The notes beneath the pieces were generated by a model. It did not search any database. It had not been told where the DNA came from and saw only the letters and a list, made by a program, of their open reading frames with translations. DNA of 64,000 nt from assembly GCF_030717995.2 (NCBI RefSeq), contig NZ_CP157743.1:1984001-2048000 (forward strand). Reading direction: 5' to 3'. The position numbers and the translations under genes were made by a program. Positions 1 through 9,714 of this stretch are shown in pieces (the stretch's first letter is position 1; each line of letters begins with the position of its first letter). Source of the stretch: Methylomarinum sp. Ch1-1 (GTDB taxonomy: Bacteria; Pseudomonadota; Gammaproteobacteria; Methylococcales; Methylomonadaceae).

Positions 1-2
1 TG

Positions 3-614
3 CTCAATATCATACTGCAGACAATCCCAGACATTTTCGCGGCAACGGTTATTTTGGTTATCGCGTTCTTTGTCGCTCGATTTGTCGCAAATCTGGTGAC
101 GACACTATTGCAAGGGATGAATTTCGATAAGATTCCTTCGGCGCTGGGCTTGGAAGAGGTGTTCGTCGAGGAGGTTACGCCTTCGATTATGGTGGGTAAG
201 TTACTGATCTTCTTCGCTATGTTGTTTGCTGCGATCGAGGCGTCCAATCAATTGGGATTAGATCAAATAGGCGGATTGATCACAACTTTCGTCGAGTTTG
301 GCAGCAAGATTCTGTTGGGTTCGGTTATTTTGGCTGTGGGTTTTTGGCTGGCCAATATCGTTTATCGGGTCATTATGAGCGGAAGCGGTCAAAGCAAAGT
401 CGTGGCTGGCATTGCAAGATTTGCGATTCTGGGACTAGTCACGGCAATGGGCCTGCATGCCATGGGATTGGCTGATGATATCGTTAACATGGCCTTTGGC
501 TTGATCTTAGGAGCGATCGCTGTCGCGGTAGCGCTTTCATTTGGCTTAGGCGGTAGGGAAGCGGCCGGCAAGCAAATGGAATATTGGTTCAAGCAAATGC
601 GAGGAGAGCCTTAA
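3..614 (+). CDS. Mechanosensitive-channel-related TM-helix protein, 3' part
   Basis: The reading frame is open from the first bases of the window, so the gene starts upstream and only its last ~203 residues are seen. The visible part has several hydrophobic helices in a repeated pattern (around 12-30, 55-75, 90-115 and 130-170) with glycine-rich turns such as GSVILAVGFWLANIVYR and FGLGGREAAGKQMEYW near the end. This matches the conserved TM-helix repeat proteins related to small-conductance mechanosensitive channels (PF05552 type); the MscS beta domain is not present in this part. It is probably an inner-membrane protein involved in osmotic responses. A second mechanosensitive channel gene follows 375 bp downstream in the same direction, separated by a family B element, so co-transcription is uncertain. 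The family call is fairly safe; the function is inferred. Confidence 0.75.
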   Translation, partial: LNIILQTIPDIFAATVILVIAFFVARFVANLVTTLLQGMNFDKIPSALGLEEVFVEEVTPSIMVGKLLIFFAMLFAAIEASNQLGLDQIGGLITTFVEFGSKILLGSVILAVGFWLANIVYRVIMSGSGQSKVVAGIARFAILGLVTAMGLHAMGLADDIVNMAFGLILGAIAVAVALSFGLGGREAAGKQMEYWFKQMRGEP

Positions 615-660
615 AAATTGCACGCTTTGCGACGCTTCAAATATTTTTGTTTGTTTAAAT

Positions 661-902
661 GTAATTACTGCGTATTTTTATCAGAGGGAGTCGATTATTG
701 ATTTATCGGGCTGTCTGCAACAGGCAGATTTTTGCTCTGACCGCCAAGGAAGGCGGAAATGTAGAAAATGCAGGAGCAATTTTCTACCTGCAAAATCGGC
801 ATTTCCACCCTCCCTGGCGGTCAGATTCCGCGCTCAAGTCTACGGGGGGCGTATTCTGTGGCAAGTTACTGATAGTAAAGTAAATTATATGCTGAATAGT
901 TG
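661..902. repeat. Family B short mobile element, diverged copy 1
   Basis: The left end reads GTAATTACTGCG and continues with the same run (TATCAGAGGGAGT, then GATTTATCGGGCTGTC) seen at 12.5, 15.8, 24.0 and 34.9 kb. The right end reads CTGAATAGTTGC, the inverted terminus. The middle differs from other copies and holds an inverted segment around 757-816 (ATTTTCTACCTGC and its complement) that is shared with 21589-21637. The flanks GTTTAAAT and TTTGAACT are only a weak match to an 8-bp duplication, as expected for an old copy. It fills most of the gap between the two channel genes. Confidence 0.6.
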
Positions 903-988
903 CCTTTGAACTTAAGCTGTTGGCGGACGATGCGTTTGAACTGTGATAACCTGATTTATATTGCAGGCTTAAATGTTGAGTATGGCTT

Positions 989-3406
989 ATGAAATTTAAA
1001 CGGGTTCTGTCTTTGTTGCTTCTTTTTATTTTTTTTGCCGATGGCTTTTGGGCGCAAGCGGAGCAAAGCAAGCCTATAGCACAGCGTTTGGTGCAATGGA
1101 ATTCTGAAGTGGAGAAATCCACCGGGAAGCTAGAGAATTCGGAGCTAGATGACGATGAGCTTAAAACGCTGCGTGGAAAACTAAGCGAAATACGTGAAAA
1201 AGCGCGCTCGGCTGCTGGCGAAATCGATTTGGCGCTGGAACCGCTAAGAGATGAACTTGAGGCGCTTGGACCGGAGCCAGCCGAAGACGAGCCTAAGGAG
1301 TTGGCGAGCATCGCGGAAAAAAGGAAGTTATTGAACCGGCGCATAGCCATCATGGAGGGACAGCGCAAAGAAGTGGAACTGTTGCTTTCCCTGCTGGAAA
1401 AAACGCTTAAACAACTGTCCGCTATTCGTATCGACCGATTTACGCAAAAAACATTCGCTAGGGACGTTTCCGCATTAGCCCCGGAAATATGGCGAAAGGG
1501 GATGGCTGATTTGGTGGATGAATTCATCGAGACGCGGCAGCAATTTAATAAATGGCAATCGGAAAAAAAATTCAGCAAGCATTTAAAAAGGACGTTTATT
1601 TATTTAATCGGGGTTCTGTTCGCCTGCTCATTGGTGATTTGGCCGGTCAGTGTTTGGCTGTCGCGGAAATTCGCTGATGTAGCGAAGGAAAGAGCGCCGA
1701 CTTATCTGGACTTGTTGCGGGCGGCGTTAATCGTCATATTGGTAAGGTTTTTACCGCCGATGGTGTTGGCCCTGTCCGCCTACTTGGTTTTGAGTTATGG
1801 TTTTGAGCTGGGTGGGGTTAGCCGCGATAGCGCCTTTTTTGTGCTGGCGGCTGTGCTGATGATCGCCTTGGTGACCGCTGTCAGTCGTGCCTTGTTGTCC
1901 CCTGACAGCAGGCATATGCGTTTGATGCCGCTGGGCGATGATGCCGCACGTTATATCCATAGAATTATCATAGCTTTGGCCGGGGTGTTCGCAATCGACA
2001 TGATATTGGGCGCCTGGCTGAGCGGAAGTGGCGCCTCGCTAGAGCTAACTGTGCTGAGAAAATTTGTCATCGGGCTATTAATCGCCGGACTATTGTTGGC
2101 GTTGGTTGTGCGTCGCTCATTATGGTTATCATCGACAAGCGAGCATCCAATCATAGGCGGAAAATCGTTGTTTTGGAAAGGACTTTGCGGGCTGATTATG
2201 GTCCTGGCGTTGACGATACCCATTTCGGCTATCGCCGGTTATGTCTCTTTTTCCCGGCTTCTTGCCACCCAGATCATACTGACCGGTGGGCTTTTCATTT
2301 TGGTCAGCGTAATCATCGCCTTGTGTAGCGAGGTAATTGATGAATTATTCAATAAGGATGCCGTCCTCGGTTCCAAGGTTAGGTTTAATCTTGCCTTAAC
2401 CGAAGAAGGCAGCGAGCTTCTGCGTTTTTGGATTAAGGTCGCGGTCAAGCTGATCGTCTATGTGACTGCGGTTTTACTGCTTCTAGTGATGTGGGGAGCA
2501 GGGGGAGAGGATCTCAGCGACTGGCTGTATCGGGCATTTTTCGGCTTTAAGGTCGGTGGCGTCACGGTATCCATCGCGGCTATATTTTTCGCGATCGCGC
2601 TGTTTTCCGGTGTATTGGTGCTGACCCGTCTGTTGCAAAACTTTCTCGAATATCGGGTTTTAGCGAAGACCCGTATCGATTATGGCGTTCAGCATTCCAT
2701 CCGGGCTTCAGTCGGTTACATCGGTTTCGTTCTCGCCGCATTGTTCGCCATCTCGACGTTAGGCATTGATCTGGGCAAGTTGGCGATTATCGCCGGCGCG
2801 CTCTCGGTAGGCATCGGCTTTGGGTTGCAAAATGTAGTCAATAATTTCGTGTCTGGATTAATATTACTCGCCGAACGACCGATTAAGGTCGGAGACTGGG
2901 TTGTCGTCGGCGACAAACAAGGCACGATTAAGAAAATCAATGTGCGGGCCACGGAAATACAAACGTTTGATCGGGCCTCGGTTTTTATTCCCAATTCGGA
3001 TTTGATATCCAATCCTTTATTAAATTGGACTCATGCCGACAAAACCGGTCGAGTCATTGTGCCTGTCGGTGTCGCTTATGGATCCGATACGCAAAAAATA
3101 AAGGACATATTATTGCAGGTGGCGTCCGCTCATCCAGCTATTTTTAAGGTCCCGTCCCCCACGGTAATATTCAAGGGCTTTGGCGATAGCAGCTTGAATT
3201 TTGAGTTGCGTGCTTTTATTGAAGACGTGGGCAATGTGGTAGCGGTCAATAGCGAGCTTTGTTTCGCCATCGATGCGGCATTCAGGGAGCATGGCGTCGA
3301 AATCCCGTTTCCTCAACAAGATATTCATTGGAAGGATTTAGCAAGACTGGAAAGTTTGGTGATGAAGATTATTTCGGACAAACGCTCTGGCCATGATAAT
3401 TCATGA
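989..3406 (+). CDS. MscS-family mechanosensitive channel with DUF3772-like periplasmic region
   Basis: An 805-residue inner-membrane channel. Residues 1-26 form a signal peptide. Residues ~30-165 are a charged helical periplasmic region rich in Glu and Lys (coiled-coil or DUF3772-like). Residues ~205-600 hold about ten hydrophobic helices. The C-terminus is the typical MscS pore helix and beta domain: GIGFGLQNVVNNF near residue 608, then RPIKVGDWV, a GTIKKINVRAT strand and FIPNSDLISNPLLNW. The long N-terminal extension places it among the large MscK/YbdG/DUF3772 channels rather than the ~290-residue MscS. It would gate on membrane tension during hypo-osmotic shock. The start chosen is the ATG directly before the signal peptide; its ribosome site is weak. 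Confidence 0.88.
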   Translation: MKFKRVLSLLLLFIFFADGFWAQAEQSKPIAQRLVQWNSEVEKSTGKLENSELDDDELKTLRGKLSEIREKARSAAGEIDLALEPLRDELEALGPEPAEDEPKELASIAEKRKLLNRRIAIMEGQRKEVELLLSLLEKTLKQLSAIRIDRFTQKTFARDVSALAPEIWRKGMADLVDEFIETRQQFNKWQSEKKFSKHLKRTFIYLIGVLFACSLVIWPVSVWLSRKFADVAKERAPTYLDLLRAALIVILVRFLPPMVLALSAYLVLSYGFELGGVSRDSAFFVLAAVLMIALVTAVSRALLSPDSRHMRLMPLGDDAARYIHRIIIALAGVFAIDMILGAWLSGSGASLELTVLRKFVIGLLIAGLLLALVVRRSLWLSSTSEHPIIGGKSLFWKGLCGLIMVLALTIPISAIAGYVSFSRLLATQIILTGGLFILVSVIIALCSEVIDELFNKDAVLGSKVRFNLALTEEGSELLRFWIKVAVKLIVYVTAVLLLLVMWGAGGEDLSDWLYRAFFGFKVGGVTVSIAAIFFAIALFSGVLVLTRLLQNFLEYRVLAKTRIDYGVQHSIRASVGYIGFVLAALFAISTLGIDLGKLAIIAGALSVGIGFGLQNVVNNFVSGLILLAERPIKVGDWVVVGDKQGTIKKINVRATEIQTFDRASVFIPNSDLISNPLLNWTHADKTGRVIVPVGVAYGSDTQKIKDILLQVASAHPAIFKVPSPTVIFKGFGDSSLNFELRAFIEDVGNVVAVNSELCFAIDAAFREHGVEIPFPQQDIHWKDLARLESLVMKIISDKRSGHDNS

Positions 3407-3546
3407 TCGGGAATGAGACGTTCTGGCGACCCTTAAGGTAAGTTGAAGGGGCGTGACAAAGCCCTGCTATCGCACTTTACATTGAAAAAAATAAGTAATA
3501 ATCTTTATTTCCATAACCATAATAAGACTAATTGGGGTAATAAGGC

Positions 3547-4815
3547 ATGAGAACTGTATTATTACTGACGGTTGTTATCGGGACGTTGTTATTTTTCATC
3601 TTCAAGCCAGGCGTTTGGCAAGTTTCAACGGGCTATGATGTTTATCAATATGTTGAGGAATGCAAGGCGGAGCTTGGAATCACCCGGAAATTGCCGCAAC
3701 TCTCATGCCTAGACGGTCAACAGGTTCCGATCTATGTCGATGAACTGGAAATTCAGCAAGATAACTGGGAACAATTGTCCGATGCCAAAAGATGCGACAA
3801 CCCTCACTGGTTAGGCGGCGACATGGGGTGTTGGACTTATTCTCATCTACAAGTGCTTAATCTCGATGATGACAATATCATGGTGGTGAATTGCCGACAG
3901 AAAGGCAATCAGTTGGAAAAAAACTGGTTTCGGAAAACCAAGGCCAACCTGGGAATGAATCAGCAGCAAAGAAAGCAGCAATACCAGAGCGCTTCGGTTG
4001 CTGAAAAAAAGGAACTTTATTATCTTTACAATACCTTTAACGATATTGGCATCATTCTCCGTAACACCAAGACGGGAAAAAGTTGTTACTTGACTCAGTA
4101 TGGCAGCGCCGTTGCCGGTTTTTTGCCGCCACTGGATAAGCCGCTTCCGAAGAAGGACGATTTTTTAGCGCGATTCGATCCCGAGCAGGCAAGACCGCCG
4201 AAGGATTTCCCCGAGCAGTTGTGGTATCGCGATGCCAACCAGGCTTTTAAATCACCGCAGGAGACCGCGTCCGCCGGCTGTGTGGCTTGTCATAACGCAC
4301 ATGGCGTTAAGTACAGTCCTTATATTAATTCGAAGCATGGCTTGCCTGATATTTTTTCGATGGCTAAGTTACCTTTTCTGCCAGTAGGCGAACCTTTTAA
4401 GGATTTCTTTGCTAACGCCGACATACTTCAGGTCACCACCGATCCCATCGATGGCGAACAGCAACTTTGCACGCGCTGCCACAATATGACTACCTCGGGC
4501 ACCTGTGGTTACAGCATTGATATTGCAACGGACCATCCCATTGGCGTATTAAGCGCATGGTTAACGACGAGTTCGAGAAACAGCTGGATGCCGCCGGTCA
4601 ATGTCGATTCGGCGCTCGTTAAAAAGCATGTGGCGGCGATGAAATGTTGTTGTCAAAATCCCCAGGCGCGAGGCTGCAAGACCCGTAAATTCGGTCCCAC
4701 CAAGGCGGATCTTCCCGAGGGCTTTGCAGAGGGGAAGGGCTGGGTCAGCGGACAGGAACCAGGGCTGTGTGCAGCCGTTATGGACTCACTGCAATGGAAC
4801 GCCGCCGAATACTAG
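3547..4815 (+). CDS. Membrane-anchored dihaem c-type cytochrome, unassigned family
   Basis: A 422-residue protein with one N-terminal hydrophobic segment (residues ~2-20) followed by an exported domain. Two haem c attachment motifs are visible: CVACH at residues 245-249 and CTRCH at 308-312. A cysteine cluster (MKCCC, then GC) lies near residues 362-370, and pairs of Cys in the N-terminal half (e.g. CRQKG, SCYL) could form disulfides. The gene is preceded by GGGGTAATAAGGC just before the ATG and stands alone, with large non-coding stretches on both sides. I do not recognise the family. It is likely a periplasmic electron carrier or oxidase facing the periplasm; substrate and partners are unknown. 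The haem sites are direct observations, the role is inference. Confidence 0.75.
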   Translation: MRTVLLLTVVIGTLLFFIFKPGVWQVSTGYDVYQYVEECKAELGITRKLPQLSCLDGQQVPIYVDELEIQQDNWEQLSDAKRCDNPHWLGGDMGCWTYSHLQVLNLDDDNIMVVNCRQKGNQLEKNWFRKTKANLGMNQQQRKQQYQSASVAEKKELYYLYNTFNDIGIILRNTKTGKSCYLTQYGSAVAGFLPPLDKPLPKKDDFLARFDPEQARPPKDFPEQLWYRDANQAFKSPQETASAGCVACHNAHGVKYSPYINSKHGLPDIFSMAKLPFLPVGEPFKDFFANADILQVTTDPIDGEQQLCTRCHNMTTSGTCGYSIDIATDHPIGVLSAWLTTSSRNSWMPPVNVDSALVKKHVAAMKCCCQNPQARGCKTRKFGPTKADLPEGFAEGKGWVSGQEPGLCAAVMDSLQWNAAEY

Positions 4816-4891
4816 TGCAGCTCCATTTTCCTCTGACGAGTTATCGCCTTAAAAAAGGGGACAGCTTAAAAAAGGGGACAGGCTACTTTAA

Positions 4892-5044
4892 CCGCTAGCG
4901 ATGTCCTATCTCTCGCGGCACTTGCACTTCCCTGTGCGGCGGCCGCTAGCGATGTCCTATCTCTCGCGGCACTTGCACTTCCCTGTGCGGCGGCCGCTAG
5001 CGATGTCCTATCTCACGAGGCACTTGCACTTCCCTGTGCGGCGT
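4892..5044. repeat. Three tandem copies of a 51-bp repeat
   Basis: The unit starts CCGCTAGCGATGTCCTATCT and recurs at 4892, 4943 and 4994 with a period of exactly 51 bp; the third copy carries two changes (CTCACGAGG for CTCTCGCGG). The copies are contiguous, without spacers. Part of the unit (GCACTTGCACTTCC) also occurs in the family B copy at 12.44 kb. Just upstream, at about 4851-4882, lies a doubled TTAAAAAAGGGGACAG motif. Confidence 0.9.
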
Positions 5045-5163
5045 AAGGGCTGATTGCAGCATCTGACCTTGGTCAGAACAAAAATCGGCCATGCCGCGCA
5101 CACTTCTTCCAGAGCTGCCTGATACCATATTTGCACCTACATTCATAATTGCCGGCAGAATAA

Positions 5164-5398
5164 CAGCAATTCCCAATTTGAGTATTTTTGCGGGGTTTAG
5201 GGCATGGGGTGTGTCTGTCGAGGAGCGCCGTTCACCCAGCACCTAAATTATCCTGTAATGTAAAATATAGTCCAGTAGCCATGGAATTTAGGTGCTGGGT
5301 AAACCCATCCCTGGGGGCTTGACGGCAGCATCCTTGCTGCCGACATCCACGCCAAACACACCCCATGCCCTTTTTGAACGCCAAAGTGGGAATTGCTG
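5164..5398. mobile_element. Family A short mobile element, 235 bp, with 9-bp TSD
   Basis: The ends are inverted repeats starting CAGCAATTCCCA. The element is flanked by GCAGAATAA at 5155-5163 and again at 5399-5407, a perfect 9-bp target-site duplication. The interior has a GGGCATGGGGTGTGT box near each end in opposite orientation, and a central palindrome with arms CCCAGCACCTAAATT and AATTTAGGTGCTGGG around an ~36-bp loop. It encodes no plausible protein. It sits inside an older repeat (family E) whose end CTATGTAC lies at about 5413-5422. The rest of 4816-5683 contains no gene that I can support. Confidence 0.85.
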
Positions 5399-5683
5399 GC
5401 AGAATAATACTGACTATGTACTTGCCCGCATTGCCAGAAGGGGGTAAAGGGGGTTATGAGTATTCGCCGGGGTGCGGCATCATGATTTGCGGGCGAGCCT
5501 CTGGTTTGGGGGAACTAAATTGATGTTTGTCAATCATATTCAAGCAAATGAAGCCCGCATTTAACTGATGCGGCTGATTAGGCCGCTCTGCTCAGCGAGC
5601 ACGTTTTTTTCAACAAATCTCGCCTCGTGGGCAAGATGCAGGCAAGTTTTCTGGTTATACTGCAATGGCCGGCGAATATTAAG

Positions 5684-5712
5684 TTGTTTTTCATGGTGCA
5701 GATGATTATAAT
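5684..5712 (+). promoter_or_regulatory. Sigma-70-type promoter of tRNA-Leu
   Basis: TTGTTT at 5684-5689 and a perfect TATAAT at 5707-5712 are separated by 17 bp, with the tRNA starting 18 bp after the -10 box. Spacing and position make this a good promoter for the tRNA, perhaps reading on into tig. Confidence 0.7.
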
Positions 5713-5730
5713 GGCGAGCTGTTTTAGTTC

Positions 5731-5815
5731 GCGAGCGTGGCGGAACTGGTAGACGCGCTGGATTTAGGTTCCAGTGGGGTAGCCCGTGAGAGTTCGAGTC
5801 TCTCCGCTCGCACCA
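5731..5815 (+). tRNA. tRNA-Leu(UAG)
   Basis: The acceptor arms GCGAGCG and CGCTCGC pair fully, followed by A and an encoded CCA. The anticodon stem CTGGA/TCCAG encloses the loop TTTAGGT with anticodon TAG. A long variable arm (GGGGTAGCCCG region) is present, as expected for a class II leucine tRNA, and the T arm carries GTTCGAGTC. It lies 110 bp upstream of tig. Confidence 0.95.
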
Positions 5816-5925
5816 TTTTCCCCAAGTTATAGTTAACGATGGTCACCGTTAATTTCCCCAGCTTCATATAGCCGATTTCCGGTATCCAGGATACAACCTA
5901 ATTATTAATTTTTTGAGGTAAAGTA

Positions 5926-7230
5926 ATGCAAGTTTCTGTCGAAAAGACATCAGAATTAAGCCGCAAGATGACTGTCAGCATACCTGAAGAAGTCGTTCAG
6001 GAAAAAATGGAAGTGCGTTTTAAGTCATTGGCGCGTGAAGTTAAACTTGATGGCTTTCGTCCTGGCAAAGTACCGCTCAATGTGATTAAGAAAAAATTTG
6101 CCGACCGGGTCAGAGGCGAAGTGTCCGGTGATCTGATTCAAAGCACGTACTTCGAGGCTCTGCAACAACAGGACTTGATTCCGGCCGGTCATCCGCATAT
6201 TCATCCGGCCGATAATTCAGAAGGCTTTGAATATGTCGCGGAATTCGAAGTGTATCCGGAAATTTCGCTGGATGTCGTCGATCAGTTGGAAATCACCCGG
6301 ACTTCGTCGACGGTTGAAGAGGCTGATCTGGATCAGATGATAGACAAGTTGCGTGAGCAGAAAAAAGACTGGAATGCCGTTGAGCGAGCTTCCCAGGAAA
6401 ATGATCGCGTTACAATTCATTTTTCTGGTGTCTGTGACGGTGAGAACTTTACCGATGGGAAAGTCGAGAACTACCAGGTAGTTATTGGCGGCAAGCAGAT
6501 GATTTCGGGGTTTGAAGAGGAATTGGTGGGCTTGGAGGCAGGCGCCAGCAAGACCTTTGACATTACCTTCCCGGAACAGTACGGTAATGATAAGCTGGCG
6601 GGCAAGCAGGCTCAGTTTGAAATCGAGGTGATCAAAGTCGAAGAGCCGGTACTGCCGGAAGTGAATGCCGATTTCATCAAAGCTTACGGCATTGAAGACG
6701 GTGAAATGAGCTCGTTCCGTGACGATGTCAAAACTAACATGGAAAGAGAACTGGAGCAGGCGTTAAAAGGCAAGCTGAAAAATGCCGTGATGGATGCGAT
6801 CTATCAAAACATCACCGTCACCACGCCCAAGGCCTTGGTTGACCAGGAAATTCAGCAGCTGATGCAGCCCTATGCAGAAAATGCCAAAAAGCAGAACTTG
6901 AAGCTGGAAGACCTGGATCTGCCGAGGGATGCCTTCGAAGAACAGGCCAAGCGCCGCGTCGCGTTGGGTTTGATTTTGGGAGAAATTATCCAGAAAAATG
7001 AAATCAAGGTCGATAACGAAAAGGTTAGGGAGACCATTGAAAACATGGCCAACAGCTATGAAAAACCGGAAGACGTGATCAACTGGTATTATGCCGATGA
7101 CAGCCGCTTGGACGACGTCAGACAAATTGTTCTGGAAGATCAAGCCGTTGAATGGGTGGTCAATAAAGCGAAGCTGTCCGATGAAACGGTCAAATTTGAT
7201 GAAGTAATGAGCGGTCAACACCAACATTAA
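5926..7230 (+). CDS. tig: Trigger factor
   Basis: Ribosome-bound chaperone and peptidyl-prolyl isomerase that shields nascent chains at the exit tunnel. The protein has 434 residues, the usual family length. The N-terminal ribosome-binding domain contains the signature GFRPGKVPLNVIKKKF at about residues 44-59. The FKBP-like PPIase domain spans about 150-240 (ENDRVTIHFSGVCDGENF, IGGKQMISGFEEELVG), and the helical chaperone domain fills the C-terminus. TTGAGGTAAAGT before the ATG is a good ribosome site. clpP starts 15 bp after the stop, the classic tig-clpP-clpX(-lon-hupB) order found in many proteobacteria. Confidence 0.98.
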   Translation: MQVSVEKTSELSRKMTVSIPEEVVQEKMEVRFKSLAREVKLDGFRPGKVPLNVIKKKFADRVRGEVSGDLIQSTYFEALQQQDLIPAGHPHIHPADNSEGFEYVAEFEVYPEISLDVVDQLEITRTSSTVEEADLDQMIDKLREQKKDWNAVERASQENDRVTIHFSGVCDGENFTDGKVENYQVVIGGKQMISGFEEELVGLEAGASKTFDITFPEQYGNDKLAGKQAQFEIEVIKVEEPVLPEVNADFIKAYGIEDGEMSSFRDDVKTNMERELEQALKGKLKNAVMDAIYQNITVTTPKALVDQEIQQLMQPYAENAKKQNLKLEDLDLPRDAFEEQAKRRVALGLILGEIIQKNEIKVDNEKVRETIENMANSYEKPEDVINWYYADDSRLDDVRQIVLEDQAVEWVVNKAKLSDETVKFDEVMSGQHQH

Positions 7231-7245
7231 TGAAGGGTTATAAGT

Positions 7246-7884
7246 ATGTTTAATAATCAGAATGGAACGGAGCAAATAATCTCGCCTCAGGCGGCCGGTG
7301 GTCTGGTGCCTATGGTTATTGAGCAGACTGCCCGTGGTGAGCGTTCTTTCGATATTTATTCGAGGTTGTTGAAGGAGCGGGTCATCTTCCTGGTCGGCCA
7401 GGTCGAGGATTATATGGCGAATCTGGTGGTCGCCCAGCTATTGTTTTTGGAGTCTGAGAACCCGGACAAGGATATCCATTTATATATCAACTCACCCGGC
7501 GGTTCGGTGACTGCGGGGATGGCGATTTACGACACCATGCAGTTTGTCAAAGCCGATGTCAGTACGATGTGTATCGGCCAGGCCGCCAGCATGGGCGCCT
7601 TGTTATTGGCCGGAGGCGAGGCCGGCAAGCGTTATTGTTTGCCGCATTCCAGGGTGATGATTCATCAACCGCTCGGTGGGTTTCAAGGGCAGGCCTCCGA
7701 TATCGATATTCATGCCAGGGAAATTTTGTCGATCAGGGAAAAATTGAATAAGGTGTTGGCCCGTCATACCGGGCAGAATCTGGAGAAGATCCGTCAGGAC
7801 ACCGATAGGGACAACTTCCTGAGCGCCTATGACGCTGCTGAATATGGTTTGATCGACCAAGTGCTGACCCATCGTAGCGTTTAA
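7246..7884 (+). CDS. clpP: ATP-dependent Clp protease proteolytic subunit
   Basis: Serine peptidase that forms the double-heptamer chamber used by ClpX. Length is 212 residues. The catalytic triad is visible: Ser115 in [11 protein letters not shown], His140 in [11 protein letters not shown] and Asp189 in DTDRDNF, each offset by four from the E. coli residues. The N-terminal ~14 residues before [16 protein letters not shown] are probably a propeptide removed by self-processing. The gene has a ribosome site AAGGG nine bases before the ATG, lies 15 bp after tig and 92 bp before clpX. Confidence 0.98.
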   Translation: MFNNQNGTEQIISPQAAGGLVPMVIEQTARGERSFDIYSRLLKERVIFLVGQVEDYMANLVVAQLLFLESENPDKDIHLYINSPGGSVTAGMAIYDTMQFVKADVSTMCIGQAASMGALLLAGGEAGKRYCLPHSRVMIHQPLGGFQGQASDIDIHAREILSIREKLNKVLARHTGQNLEKIRQDTDRDNFLSAYDAAEYGLIDQVLTHRSV

Positions 7885-7976
7885 CGGCTAAAGATTGGTA
7901 ATTTTTTCGGTTTCGATATATTCTTTGAACTGTCGAAAGTTAATACATCGGGTGTGATGTTAGTGGAGCCTAGTAT

Positions 7977-9251
7977 ATGAGTAAAGACAGAAACGGCAAT
8001 GACGATGAGAAGCTGCTGTATTGTTCTTTTTGCGGAAAAAGTCAGCACGAAGTCAGAAAGCTTATTGCCGGACCTTCAGTCTACGTATGTGATGAATGCG
8101 TAGAGCTCTGCAATGACATCATCAGGGACGAGTTGTCGGAAAATGAATCAGCGGTGGGCAATGGTCAGTTGCCTAAGCCGAAAGAAATCAAGAATGAGCT
8201 CGACAATTATGTCATAGGCCAGGAAAGCGCCAAGAAAATTCTTGCTGTGGCGGTCTATAATCACTATAAACGTCTGCGCAGTAAAAATAAAAAGGATGAA
8301 GTCGAACTGGCGAAGAGCAATATTCTGTTGATCGGCCCGACCGGTTCGGGTAAAACCCTGTTGGCCGAGACGTTGGCCAGGTTGCTGGATGTGCCTTTTA
8401 CCATCGCCGATGCGACGACCTTGACCGAAGCCGGCTATGTCGGCGAAGACGTCGAGAATATCATTCAGAAAATATTGCAGAAATGCGATTATGATGTCGA
8501 AAAAGCCGAAACCGGCATCGTTTATATCGATGAAATCGATAAAATTTCGCGTAAATCGGACAACCCGTCGATTACCCGCGATGTATCCGGGGAGGGCGTG
8601 CAGCAGGCTTTGCTGAAGCTGATTGAAGGGACTGTTGCTTCGGTGCCCCCGCAAGGTGGGCGCAAGCATCCGCAGCAGGAATTTTTGCAAGTTAATACGG
8701 CTAACATCCTGTTTATTGTCGGCGGTGCATTTGCAGGCCTCGATCGCGTGATCAAGGCGCGTTCGGAAAGAGGCGGCATTGGCTTTTCAGCCGAGGTCAA
8801 AAGCAAGGATGACAGCAAGAACCTGGGCGAAATTTTCGCCGATGTCGAGGCTGAAGACTTGATTAAGTATGGCCTGATCCCGGAATTTGTCGGGCGTTTG
8901 CCGGTTGTGGCGACGCTGGAGGAACTTGATGAAGCGGCGTTGGTGCAGATCTTGACTGAACCGAAGAATGCGCTGGTCAAGCAGTATCAACATTTGTTTG
9001 AAATGGAAGGCGCGGAATTGGAGTTCAGAGAGGATTCTCTGGCGGCTATTGCTCGTAAATCGATGGATCGCAAAACCGGCGCCAGGGGCTTGCGCACTAT
9101 CGTCGAGAATGTGCTGTTGGATACCATGTATGATTTGCCTTCAGACGACAGCATTAAAAAGGTCGTCATCGATGAAGGCGTGATCACCGGAGAGTCGGAT
9201 CCTATTCTGGTTTACGAAACGGAAGCGAAAAAAGTCGCATCTGATTCCTAG
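7977..9251 (+). CDS. clpX: Clp protease ATP-binding subunit ClpX
   Basis: AAA+ unfoldase that recognises substrates (including ssrA-tagged proteins; the tmRNA is at 60.7 kb) and feeds them to ClpP. The 424-residue protein starts with a four-cysteine zinc domain (CSFCGKS near residue 16, then CDECVELC). It continues with Walker A GPTGSGKT near residue 121, Walker B VYIDEIDK near 183, the GYVGED pore loop and an IGF loop (GGIGFSAEV) of the kind that docks onto ClpP. The C-terminal small domain has the [13 protein letters not shown] sensor 2 region. An E/A repeat block and a terminator lie between this gene and lon. Confidence 0.98.
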   Translation: MSKDRNGNDDEKLLYCSFCGKSQHEVRKLIAGPSVYVCDECVELCNDIIRDELSENESAVGNGQLPKPKEIKNELDNYVIGQESAKKILAVAVYNHYKRLRSKNKKDEVELAKSNILLIGPTGSGKTLLAETLARLLDVPFTIADATTLTEAGYVGEDVENIIQKILQKCDYDVEKAETGIVYIDEIDKISRKSDNPSITRDVSGEGVQQALLKLIEGTVASVPPQGGRKHPQQEFLQVNTANILFIVGGAFAGLDRVIKARSERGGIGFSAEVKSKDDSKNLGEIFADVEAEDLIKYGLIPEFVGRLPVVATLEELDEAALVQILTEPKNALVKQYQHLFEMEGAELEFREDSLAAIARKSMDRKTGARGLRTIVENVLLDTMYDLPSDDSIKKVVIDEGVITGESDPILVYETEAKKVASDS

Positions 9252-9611
9252 TATTCAGTCATGTTATATATGACGGGTACATGGTAGGCGCCAGCCAATC
9301 CAAATTTGAGCATTTTTGCTGTGTTTAGGGCATGGGGTGTGTCTGTCGAGGAGCGTCGTTCACCCAGCACCTAAATTATCCTGGAATGTAAAATATAGTT
9401 CAGTAGCCATGGAATTTAGGTGCTGGGTAAACCCATCCCTGGAGGCTTGAGGGCCGCATCCTTGCGGCCGACATCCTCGCCAAAACACACCCTGCCCTTT
9501 TGAGCGCCAAATTGATGACATGGCTGCGGTAGGTGCGAATTTATTCGCAGTGCGCGGCCTAAATCTGCACCTACATTCACAATTGCCGACAGAATAATAT
9601 TGACTATGTGC
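9252..9611. repeat. Family E repeat carrying a degenerate family A copy
   Basis: The left edge reads CTAGTATTCAGTCATG, then the GGTAGGCGCCAGC segment seen also at 16.1 and 30.5 kb. A diverged A copy follows (GGGCATGGGGTGTGT box, palindrome arms CCCAGCACCTAAATT and AATTTAGGTGCTGGG at about 9364-9430). The right part (TGCACCTACATTCACAATTG, CAGAATAATATTGACTATGT) equals the flanks of the A copy at 5.1-5.4 kb. This block separates clpX from lon. No protein is encoded. Confidence 0.7.
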
Positions 9612-9714
9612 TGGCTTTGTCCGCAATTAACGGCTGACCACCGTTTCTTGGCTGCTTGGTCGAGCTAACAACGCGACGGCAGTTGCTGAGTGAGCACGTC
9701 AATCGCCGATAACT

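Noticed and set aside
698-883. A small protein gene in the first intergenic region
   Set aside because: It lies wholly within the family B repeat and has no ribosome site; its sequence follows the repeat rather than codon constraint.
4892-5044. Regularly spaced repeats as a CRISPR array
   Set aside because: The 51-bp units are directly contiguous with no unique spacers, and no cas gene is nearby.
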